NCBI RefSeq assembly: GCF_001577835.2
Contig: NC_029526.1
Coordinates: forward strand, 1,891,510-1,955,509
DNA from: Coturnix japonica
Taxonomy: Eukaryota > Chordata > Aves > Galliformes > Phasianidae
Length of the DNA stretch: 64,000 nt
Direction of reading: 5' to 3'
Positions within the stretch are counted from its first letter, which is position 1. The number at the start of each line of letters is the position of its first letter. The notes beneath the pieces are model-generated. The model made no database searches and was not told the DNA's origin. It saw nothing but the letters and a program-made list of their open reading frames with translations. Both the position numbers and the translations under genes were made by a program. This document shows, piece after piece, positions 1 to 16,529 of the stretch.

Positions 1-325
1 GCCTTCTCCAGTAAAAGCAGGAACAAAACAGAGCAATTTGTTCATTGGAATAGTGGAAATGTTGGTTCTAGCTCCAGAAACATACAGAAAAACCACAAAA
101 CAACAAAATCCCCCAAACACTTTCACGTACTGCAGTGAACAACCCATGAATTTATTAAAATCTGAACTGCTAAATGATTGTTATATTCAAAACTATAATA
201 CTCCAGAGCCTTGCTCTGGTAGGCAAAGCTATTAGACACTGCTTCCTGCTGCCTTTCATTTCAGCCTAATTCTCACAGGAATTTCTTGGCTGCCAGGAAA
301 TCACGGCTGATGCAGATTCTCTTAC
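1..325. other. CIAPIN1 intron 3 (partial)
   Basis: This is the left edge of the window and lies inside the intron after CIAPIN1 exon 3. I see no further exon, repeat or RNA gene in it. Confidence 0.6.
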
Positions 326-1413
326 CTGATTCTGTAACCACGGGTTCTTTCAGGAGGACACGACCCCCGGGCTTAAGTATCCGAGCTATTTCTGCCAGTA
401 CCTCTGCGCTGTGCTGCACTGTGCTGCCTGGTACCATGCCAGAGAGAATCACATCAAAACTGGACTCCCTGTGAGCTGCTGCAGAGAGAGAGATGAAGAC
501 AGTATAATTTTATGTATGTATAAACTCATAATTCTTTGCTTAATAATAATTTCTATCTCTCCCTTCATCTCTTGTATCTCTGTATAACAGTGGTAACTGA
601 ATCACAGAATCATTAAGGTTGGAAAGGACCTCTAAGATGAACTAGTCCAGCTGTCTACCTGCCACCAACACTGCCCACTAACCACATCCCCAAGTATTAC
701 ACGCCCACATTTCTTGAACACCTCCAGGGATGGTGACTCAGCCACCTCCATGGAACCTGTGCCAGTGAATCCCTGCTCTGAGAAGTCGCCTTTTTCCTAA
801 TAACCAACCTGAACCTGCCCTGGTACAGCTCAAAGGAATGACCTTTCATCTTATCACTGTTACCTGGGAGAGAGGCTGGCTCCTTCCCTCTCCATATCCT
901 CCTCTCAGAAGCTGCAGAGCCATGAGCTCCTCATCTCCAAATGACCCATCCCATTCCCTCAGCTGCTCCCAAAGCTCTGGGCTCAGACCCCTCACAGCTC
1001 CACTGCCTTCTCTGGACACATCTCCATGTCTTTCTTGTGGTGAGAGGCCCAAAAGCGGGCAGCACTCAAGCCAACCGGCTGAAGACACCAGTTGTAAGAA
1101 GCACGAGCAGAGAATACATCTGGTTTCACTGTATTTCATTGTAGCACCACGGGTGCTGTCTGACTTACAAACCAGGGCACAAGAGAGCTCAGAAAGCAGC
1201 CGCTCCTTCTCACTTTAAGGCAGATAGTGAAAAACTGAGCTGGTTCTTACACTGACACAACTGGTCGACGTTCTCCACAGACACACGGCTGTCAGCCCCC
1301 ACCGAGGCCTGGACGGCATCCACCAACCCCTTCAGTGCTTCCACGGGCGAGGAGCTGTCCCAGATGACGGCCACGCGCTGCCCCGAGGTGATGCCGTGCT
1401 CCCCCATGTCCAC
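326..1413 (-). CDS. CIAPIN1: CIAPIN1 (anamorsin), 5-prime coding exons only
   Basis: Anamorsin is the cytosolic Fe-S cluster assembly factor that takes electrons from NDOR1, and is also known as an anti-apoptotic protein. Two coding exons are visible on the minus strand. Exon 2 spans 1413-1251, with the ATG at 1407-1405. Exon 3 spans 478-326. Exon 2 reads MGEHGITSG and then the [12 protein letters not shown] and RVSVENV segments. Exon 3 carries [15 protein letters not shown] and [12 protein letters not shown], which lie in the N-terminal methyltransferase-like domain. The junction splits a Ser codon (T at the end of exon 2, CA at the start of exon 3) with a GTAAG donor and a CTCTCTGCAG acceptor. 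A GTAAG donor follows exon 3. The linker and the C-terminal CX2C Fe-S motifs lie beyond the left edge, so the gene is truncated by the window and not by mutation. A noncoding first exon probably ends at 1687 (GTGAGT donor) beside the COQ9 start. Confidence 0.93.
599..1090 (-). mobile_element. CR1 LINE 3-prime fragment in CIAPIN1 intron 2
   Basis: On the plus strand the block opens with CACAGAATCATTAAGGTTGG, the reverse complement of a CR1 3-prime tail. It continues through recognisable CR1 segments (CACCTCCAGGGATGGTGACTC, then CTTTCTTGTGGTGAGAGGCC near 1030). The element therefore lies in minus orientation, is 5-prime truncated like most CR1 copies, and sits in intron 2 of CIAPIN1 between 479 and 1250. 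The right boundary is approximate. Confidence 0.85.
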
Positions 1414-1686
1414 CTGGGGGTGAGGAACAGACTGTGGGGTCAGGAAAGGAACGAGAACCGCACCAACACCGTGCCTATAGCCCATGTGAGCCACAGCCTG
1501 AGGCTTCAGCGCCTCCCAGCCGGCCTGATCCCGACAGAACCCCTCCTCCGTGGGGCAGAAGGGCTGAATGCTCCCAAACAAGCGCTCTATGTGAGATTAA
1601 TGAGGAATAAAAGCCAACCTGAGCTCACCTCCCGCCCCACAGGCCGCAGCCCGCCGACCCAGCGCTGAAGTGAAGCGCGCACTCAC

Positions 1687-1757
1687 CTCTAGCCCTCGTC
1701 CCGCTCTGACGTCATCACGCACCGCCCCTTACGTCACCGCCGCTGCCCGCTTCCAAG
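1687..1757. promoter_or_regulatory. Bidirectional promoter of CIAPIN1 and COQ9
   Basis: Only about 70 bases separate the CIAPIN1 first-exon donor (CTAGAG then GTGAGT on the minus strand, exon end at 1687) from the COQ9 ATG at 1758. The interval holds a perfect palindromic CRE, TGACGTCA, at 1707-1714 and a second CRE-like TTACGTCA at 1729-1736. A YY1-type CAAGATGGCGGC follows at 1754-1765 and overlaps the COQ9 start codon. The surrounding DNA is CpG-rich with no TATA box. This arrangement is typical of divergent housekeeping gene pairs. Factor binding is inferred from motifs only. Confidence 0.75.
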
Positions 1758-4700
1758 ATGGCGGCGGCGGCCGCAGGCGGGCTGAGGCGTGCGGGCTGGA
1801 GGCTGTGGCGGGGCCGCGCGGGTGAGGGGGCGCGGAGGGCGGGGGAAGGGAGGGGGCGTGTGCCCGCGTGGGGCCGCGAGCGTGACCGTGACCGTGAGCG
1901 TGAGCGTGACCGTGCGTGGGTTGGGAGCGGGGCGGGGCAAGGTGAGCTGAAGGGCAGCAGGGCCGTGCCGCCAGGGGGGGCTGTGGTACTAAGGGGTCTC
2001 CCGGTGCTTGTGGCAGGGGCGGCGGTGGGTACCGGGGGTGATGGGGGGGTTATAACCGGGTGATTTTTAAGGTCCCTTCAGATCTAAGCCGTTCTGTGTG
2101 AGTTTATGGCGCTATTTATGATGGAGGGACACGTCCCTGCATTAATTTCCCTTTCAGGACTCGGGTGCCAGCTGTACAAACCCCAGCAGGGGCTCCATGC
2201 ATCGGCTGCACTGAGAAGAGTGTCTGAGGAGCAGAGGAAGGAGCCGCCATCAGCAGCACCATCCTACCAGCAGCAGTTTGACACACAGCAAGCAGACACA
2301 CAGCCAGAGCAGGAGGCCCAGAGCACACACACCAGGTATCAGCCACTCTCTGTAGAGTTAATGAGGCCTCGAGCAGCTGTTGCAGTGCCACCATCCATCA
2401 CAGAGCTGGGGGAGCACCAGCCCTCACTGCTGGATCTCTGTGTCAATCTGCAGTTGTGGTGTCATGCATGTAACTGAAGGCCCTGCTGGGGAAAAATAGA
2501 GCTAGTTTAGCAGCTATTTTGTGTTTCTTTTCCTAATGAAGTGGGTTATCTGAGGCCAGTTGGTCTCCATCTGGATTGAGCCTTCCCCTATTTCCCTCTC
2601 CTCTAATGGTGAAGGGTCATTAGGAATCCCTTTTCTGGGGAGGATTTTACAGGAGAAGGTGAGATGTCTGCTGTGAGCAGACCCCTGGGACATGTCCACA
2701 CACAGAGCCCAGGTTGCTGTGTGTGGTGATGATGTTCCCTCACTATACCAATGCCTTCTCATAGTTCCACTGGCCAGGGCGGCCAGGAGTCAGAGGACTA
2801 TGAGAGCGAGGAACAGCTGCAGCATCGAATCCTCACAGCAGCGCTGGAGTTTGTGCCTGAACATGGCTGGACGGCTGAAGCCATTGCAGAGGGAGCCAAG
2901 GTATGTGGGAGAGAAGCAAAGAACCAGATGGAACTGAAGTTCAAAGACAGCCAGGCCTGCATGCTTCCCCCACATACTCTTGGGCTGTGCACCTTGGTCA
3001 GCAGATAGTACTGGGTAGGAATGAATCCCAACAGGGTAACACTCAGAATTACACTGAGGCATGACGTAGTGATCCTAAAGAGAGGAACATAGATACAGAA
3101 AGAGCTTTCTTAATGCAGTATTGTTTTGTTTAAAATCATATAATATCACATGCAGAATAACTACAACATATTTCCTAGCTGGTTCTTGCTTAACAGTGTA
3201 TGACCTGGTCTGTGCTTCTCCTCTTCTCCCTGCAGACTCTTGGACTCTCTGCTGCTGCTGCAGGGATGTTTCGCAATGATGGCAGTGAATTGATCCTGCA
3301 CTTTGTGTCTCAGTGCAACTCCAAGCTGTCTGAGCTGCTGGAGGAGGAACAAAATCAAGTGCAGCAGGGCAATGCAGAGTGAGTATTGGGTATGAAAAGA
3401 CATCTTCCTTGGCAGGCACTCGCCATCCCAGACACACTGGATACTTTTAAGTAAAGAATGTCATTTACCCAAACAATACCACCTTTCCCAGATGGAGAGT
3501 TGAACTACAAGCACACAGATTACATAATACTTTGCATCTCTGTTGCTGAGGTGGGAAAATGATTGGTCTCTCAAGTTGATAACTGCATTTAACATGGTTG
3601 TGCTTTGTAGGAAGAAGCCTACGGATCAATTCCTGAGAGATGCTGTGGAAGCCAGGCTGAGAATGGTGATTCCATATATTGAGAAATGGCCACAGGTATA
3701 AAATGAATATCAAGATTATCATTTATGTGTGTGCCTTTTAAATACCCTGTGGCCTTCAATGCAATCTCCACCAGAATAGGTCAAGGTTGTAAATGAAACC
3801 CTCACTGGTTTCAAATGATTCACAGCCTTCAAGAGGACAGCAGCCCTGGAGGAAGGCAGTCTCCTTAGAACAACCATTTCTTGCCTTTCCAGAAAGGCAG
3901 ACCTCTCCATTTTTCACTCCACCCAACTGGGATCCCCAGGGAATAATACTTATGTGTCTGCTTAGCTGTACTTACAGTGTCACTGCCATGTCAGGCTCCC
4001 TGTAGCATGGTTCTAGCAGCACTGGGATCATCCAATGATTGTAAATGCAGAACTACTGCTTTGTTGCAAGAAACTGCCTGCTTGCCATTGCAGGTGACAA
4101 ACCCTTGACAACCTGAGGATAGCTCTGTGTACTGGGAGGCCTCTATGCTTCAAAATTCATATAGAAGTTTCAAGTTTTTCTTCACCAGGTCAGAAAGGAA
4201 TTGCAGCCACAGTAATAAATAAAGTTCCCAATCTTGGGCTGCAAAGGTCACTGCATAGTTGGCCTTTCTTGTCCAGAGTCACTGCTGGCCTCTGGGTGGC
4301 TGAACTCAGCTCTCCTTGCAGAGAGAGCAGATAGGATTCATGTTTTATTTGTTACAGATTAGCATAGTTTGGTGAAGGACGTGGGTGGTTTGTGACTCTC
4401 TGGGCGTTGTTAGTATTTTCAAAGGCTGCAGGAGCTCAGGAAGGCCATTGTGGCTGTCTGTTCTGCCCCTTCATAGCTGGTTTGAGTTCAAAGTCAAATT
4501 TGGAGAAACAAGAGGTTTGACTCCTTCCCCGCAGGGACACAGCACAGGGGTGAGTCATCTCTGCTTGTGCTGCATTTCTGTGCCTGGAGAGGCAGCTCAT
4601 GGAGCCAACACAGAAGCATTTATGTTGAGCAGGGAGCCTGGGCTCCCATAGAGGCCGAGTCATGAGCTGAGCTGCCAAGCTGTGCAAGTCTTGCTGCTTG

Positions 4701-7698
4701 GAAAGGCCGGTGCCAGTGAGTAGAGCATGGAGGTCTCACTGGGAGCTGGAAGCAAGTCAGCAGCAGCAAGAAGAAAACAACACAGCAAAGAAACATTGGT
4801 CTGTTTTCATGCAATGTCATCCTCTCTTTGACTCTTCCATTTATCTGTGTATTTCTTTCTCAGGCTGTCAGCATCCTATTGCTCCCACATAACATCCCTT
4901 CAAGCCTCAACCTCCTCACCAGCATGATTGATGATATATGGCACTACGCTGGAGACCAGTCCACAGATGTAAGTCCTTGCACCTTGCAGACAGGCTGCTT
5001 CTGCCTGTCTGTGCCTCAGGAAAACAACAAGTAGAACCAGGCATTGAGCTGTGTCTCTCTTGATACAATCCATTTTTTGAATGAAGGAGATGCTTTCAGA
5101 AGTCCCTCAAGCCTTCAGAAGCCATACGATAGTTTTCAACAAGACATAGAAGCTAATGGGGCGAATTCTTTCCAATGGGAGTTGTGCAAATTAAAAGGAC
5201 CTGCTTTCAATCAGTCAATGCTCCTTTTGAGGTAGACAGACCAAACTGTTGAGACTTCAAGGCTAGGAAGTCAATCCAATTCAGGTAGCAACAGTTGCCT
5301 CTTCCAGCAACAGCAGCAATGACAGATTTGACTTGAAAACTTTAAAGAATCTATCTAAAAATACCAGTAGCTTATTAAAGCTTTCATCTTTCTGGCAGGG
5401 AATAAAAGGAAATTATTACCTTACTTGAAGCAATTAATACGTTATTTTAATCCATATAGATGTAGGGAAAAGCTGCATGAACCATTTAACAAACTACTTT
5501 AATAAACTTCTTTTATCTGAGTATGAAAGAGAAGTTACTGCAGTGGAAAATAATTAAGAGGACAGAAAAAAAATATATTAAAGGAATAATCTAGAAAAAA
5601 GAAAACCTGAAAGGCTGCAATTGCATCAGGAACTGCAGGTCCCTTATGGCTCATGAAGGTCATCAGGACTCAGTCTCCCCACTGAAGTGCTTGTGTGGGA
5701 TGCTGCACAAGGAGCAGGAGTTCAGTCTCAAGCATTGGAGATCCAGCTGCAAACAGTGACAGCTCACATCACCTTGTTGGCCAGTTGTGATGCAGGCAGC
5801 AGAGCTTTCAACTTGACTGTTTTTGAGATTAAATGAGTGTTTCCATTTTCCTCCTTCATTGCAATCATGAATGGAAGAACCGGCGTTTCTTCTAGGTACC
5901 CGTATAATTGCTGTAATGAAGGAAGCAGCAAATGAAGTTGGAGACCTGTTTTTAAAAGCATATATCCATTTTGGCTGCCAGTGAATCCGGAGCAACTGGA
6001 AAAGCTGAGGAGCTGGAGTTACCTGTGAATTTTTGCAACCTATTGCTGTAATACATCCTACAGCATTGCTGCCAGCAGCGCACTGACATAGTGACAGAGC
6101 AGGCAATACTGGAATTCCAGTGATAGCATTTGGGAAAGGTGCATCCCCGTGATGCCTCACACAGTTCTGTCATCACTTTGTCCCTTTCCAACACTTTTAT
6201 ACCTTGTACAAACTGCACTTGGAGTTCAGTTCTAAATACAGCCAGCAGATCTGAGCGTCACATCTCCTGCTTGCAAAGATAAACCTTTGCACAGTGCAGC
6301 CAACCAGCTGGCTCTGTTTGCTGTAGGTGCCTACTTGCAACCAGAAGCAGCTGGTGGCAATTGCATTCTGTGGTTTTATACCCAGTGCTCACAATCTCTG
6401 CCTGGTGCCCCAGGAGCAGCTGTGCTGTCAGATGTCGGTGCTGGCTGGCAGCCCATGAGCTGCATTCTGTCAGGAAGGAATGTGTCATCCCAGGGCTGTT
6501 TACTGAGCAGCTTCTCCAACCAGGCAGCCCAATAGTGAGGAGACAGCGTGTTGTTTTCCCTTGCAGTTCTGCAGGGCCTCTTTTGTGATCTCAGCTCACC
6601 TCTCTCAATCCATGCCCTTGCAGTTTAACTGGTACACCCGTCGTGCTGTGCTCACCGGCATCTACAACACCACGGAGCTGGTGATGATGCAGGACACGTC
6701 CCCTGACTTTGAAGACACGTGGCGTTTCCTGGAGAACAGAGTAGCTGATGCCATGAACATGGGCAGCGCAGCTGAGCAGGTAACACCAGCTACACACCAG
6801 CATCAACCACATACCAACGTGTGTGCAGACAAGGCTGGCTGATCCATCTCACACTTAATGGAAGACCCCTGCTGTACTAGAGGCTGGCAGTGCAGCATTA
6901 GGAATTGCTGGAGTGATTAGGAGCTGTGTATTCGCAGGAAATCCCTTGTTTCTTTGGGTAGCCTTTGTCTGCAGTGCTTGGCTTCTATCAGCACCTTCCT
7001 GTAGCAAACACGTATCTGTTGGCATCGCATCTTTGTGTTCGGGTTACACCCACAATGTAAGTGTAAAGGAAAGCTGATCTCCTGTCTCCTATAGGTACAG
7101 TCAACTGGCAAAGCACTCGCCCAGGGCCTGATGGGAGCTGCAGTTACTGTAAGTAATACTGAAGCCAACAAGGCTGTGAGGGCAGAATTACTGCACTCCA
7201 TTCCACACTTAACACTAGCGTGTCTTCCCTCCTGAATTTAGATTACAGCATAAAAGCAAACAGTTCTTCCTAGCTTAAATCCACATAAAGATGATTTTCT
7301 GGGTAGTTTGGGCCCAGATTGCTTTTCTGTGCCGAAGGAAGCTGTAACGCAGCATAAAACGAAGCCCAGAGCTTTGGGATGAGCTCATGATTACCACCAC
7401 AAAGCCACACTGCCTGATGCACAAACCAGAGCTCATTGGCACTATCTGAACCAGCCCCCACCTAAAGCTATGAACATTTCCCATCACAGACACAGGGTTT
7501 GGGTGTTGCATTGTGGATCAGCGCTTCCACTCCATGATCAGCACAAGTCCCTTCCAACTCAGGGTTCTACACTTACGGAGGGTCCAGCCCTTTGTGTATC
7601 ACCACCCTCACCCCGCTGTGCTCCCCCCGTTGCTGACACCCCCCATCTCCCTGTGCCCGCAGATCACCAACCTGACCGGGCTGAACCAGCGCCGCTGA
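1758..7698 (+). CDS. COQ9: COQ9, ubiquinone biosynthesis protein, mitochondrial
   Basis: COQ9 is a lipid-binding protein of TetR-like fold in the mitochondrial coenzyme Q synthesis complex. It presents the substrate to the hydroxylase COQ7. Nine coding exons: 1758-1821, 2158-2335, 2765-2900, 3236-3378, 3611-3695, 4864-4968, 6624-6779, 7095-7148, 7663-7698. The joined frame is 957 nt, or 318 residues, the usual family length. The Arg- and Ala-rich start ([20 protein letters not shown]) fits a mitochondrial presequence. It is followed by a Gln-rich linker and the conserved helical core ([47 protein letters not shown]). All introns are GT-AG. The start codon lies in a YY1-type element. The gene diverges from CIAPIN1 and runs tail-to-head into POLR2C. 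Confidence 0.97.
1877..1916 (+). repeat. GTGACC/GTGAGC hexamer microsatellite in COQ9 intron 1
   Basis: About six tandem hexamers alternate between CGTGAC and CGTGAG just inside COQ9 intron 1, within the CpG-rich promoter region. They are noncoding and likely polymorphic in length. Confidence 0.7.
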
Positions 7699-7750
7699 GG
7701 ACGGAGCCCCGCACAGCGGATCGAGAACGGGGCTCCCTTCCCGCAGCACC

Positions 7751-14386
<6,636 letters not shown>

Positions 14387-14711
14387 GGTGGCCCTTTGCA
14401 GGAGATTGTCCAGGCAGGAGTGATGCAGAAGGTTCCTGCCTCTGCCTGGCTGCACTCGGGGCTGAGGGATTGTCTCCTCATCTCCCTCTGCTTCTCCTGG
14501 TGCAGATCTGCTCGTTAGTAGCACTTCTCTTCCCAGAGAAAGCCATGATGACACGTAGGGTAAAGCAGGAGGAAAGTCTTTGCTGGGTGGGGGTGGGCTT
14601 TGTCTCTGATCCGAGTTTTGGACTGTGGTCACGTAGTGTTTGGGACTGGGAAGCATGTACCTCAATTACACAACCCTGTCCTGTTTGTATGTCTGTTCCT
14701 TAAGTGTACTG

Positions 14712-14717
14712 AATAAA
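14712..14717 (+). terminator. POLR2C polyadenylation signal
   Basis: A canonical AATAAA lies 325 bases after the POLR2C stop and just after a GT-rich stretch. Confidence 0.85.
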
Positions 14718-15470
14718 GCCTTAACGCCTGTGTTCAGTCATCTCTGAAAGCTCATCTGGGGCTGCAGGAGGAGATAACACATCATTTAGTTCCCTCCAAC
14801 AGACATTAACTTAATGAGGCCTGCTTTGGAGGGAGCGTTGCTCTGTAACAGCTGATTGCTGCTCTTGACCTACTGAGCTCTGTGATCTACTGAGGGTGCC
14901 AGAACCCCTGCAGCAGGTAGTGCTGGAACTGCCAGGGACAGGACTATGTTTAAAGCAGATGTTCAAGGCTGGGCTGCTAAGAGCCACATCACAGGAGGGA
15001 GGGTGGGCCAGGGAGACTTAGCTGTGTTTAAGGACTCCTTTGGAGCAGACTCTGCCCATGTGCTGTGTGCCATGGGGCTGGGCAGTGTCTGTCACTGGTA
15101 ACCCCCAGCTGGCAGCTCTTTGCAGCATGCAGGGGCTGAGCTGGCTCTGTGCTTAACCAAAGCAGTGGCCAGAGGGCTCCAAGAGCTGCACAGTCACCCC
15201 TTCTCCCCTTCCTCAGCACCCAGGATGTGGGACAGGCTCCTTGCTTTGCTGAGAGAGTGTGAGCAGGACTTGCTACAGCCCTCTTCCCTCCCCAGCTCTT
15301 GCAGGGCTTCCTTTGGAATGTCCTTGCAGGCGCTGGAGGCAGAACAAAGCTTGGAGCCAAACGCTGCCTGTAGCATGAGGAAATCTCCCCTGCTCAGCAT
15401 TTTTTGGCTCTCTGGCATGTGATACTCCAACATGTACTTCCCGAGCATGTTTGGATGGAACAGACAAACA
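14718..15470. other. Convergent intergenic spacer between POLR2C and DOK4
   Basis: This is the spacer between the 3-prime ends of POLR2C (plus) and DOK4 (minus). I see no conserved reading frame, RNA gene or recognisable repeat in it. Confidence 0.6.
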
Positions 15471-15490
15471 GGAAGGGTGGATAAGGGTTG

Positions 15491-15496
15491 TTTATT
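15491..15496 (-). terminator. DOK4 polyadenylation signal (minus strand)
   Basis: TTTATT on the plus strand reads AATAAA on the minus strand. It lies about 1.03 kb beyond the DOK4 stop codon, giving a 3-prime UTR of about 1 kb. A T-rich simple tract (A-rich on the plus strand, 15510-15570) precedes it inside the UTR. Confidence 0.75.
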
Positions 15497-15509
15497 CATT
15501 GAGCAATTC

Positions 15510-15572
15510 CTTAAAAAAAAAAAAAATAAGAAAGAAAAGAAAAAAGAAAGAAGGAAGGAAAAAAAAACCCTA
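15510..15572. repeat. A/G-rich simple repeat in the DOK4 3-prime UTR
   Basis: A run of As is followed by AAAG and AAGG units on the plus strand, which is a pyrimidine tract in the DOK4 transcript. It is low-complexity sequence. Confidence 0.8.
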
Positions 15573-16529
15573 ATATTTTTTGGTCATAAATGTGAAATCT
15601 TTTCCAGCTGAGGCGTGCAGCCAGGAAAAGAGCAGGTTACACCCCTGACCAGTGCCCAGGGACCCATATGCACCCGCAGCTCCCCAGCCCCATCCACAAG
15701 CTACACAGACCCAACACACAGTATTTACAGGCCACAGACCACAGGTTCCCACATCATCACAACGCTCCCTGCTCCCAAAGCACCCACCTGGAGCTTTCAG
15801 AGAGGAAATCAAACCACTGAGCAACCAAACCAGACCGAAAGGAGAAAGAAACACCGAGAGTTGTACTGCAATAAAAAGATAGCCCTTCTAAAGGAGTTCA
15901 ATAAATAGGAGAACTAGAAAATCAATTGCTTTTTCAGTTCAAGTCCATTAAGCCCAGCTCCCCTGTGCGAGGTCTTTCACCTGCTCCCACCGCTCGGCTG
16001 CTACTGGCCACAATCAGTGCCTGGGTTGCCCCTGGAAATGGGCACAGTGGTGGCACGTGTGTGGGGTGGGGGTACAAAGCTCAGCCCCCATCCCAGCCCG
16101 AGGCCTTGGTGTGGAAGGACAACCAGTTCCTTCTGAGACATCCCAATCCTGCAGCGTCCCGAGCTCTTTGCAATGGCCAAGCAGTGCCGTCCTTCCTTCC
16201 TACCTGCAGGAAACTGGCCGAACCTCTTTGCCCCCACCTCGTTTCCATCTCCCAGCCCAAGAGCCAAAAGGCCTCTTTGAGCATCTCCTCTTCCTGAGGT
16301 CTCCTCGGGGGCGATAACTTTGCGTCCACGTGAGAAGGGAATATCTGACTGTATAATATGGATACGCAATATATACTCAAAGTCACTGAGCGCAGCGAGG
16401 CCGTCACCTCCTGGAGCTTCAGGGCCTGGAGGATGCCCTGATACCATCTCCCTGCTGCAAAGGGCTCTGCGGCTTCCCAGGGCCTGGACACCCCCGGAAA
16501 GGAAGGAAGGGGCCGTGGAGCACCCGCCA

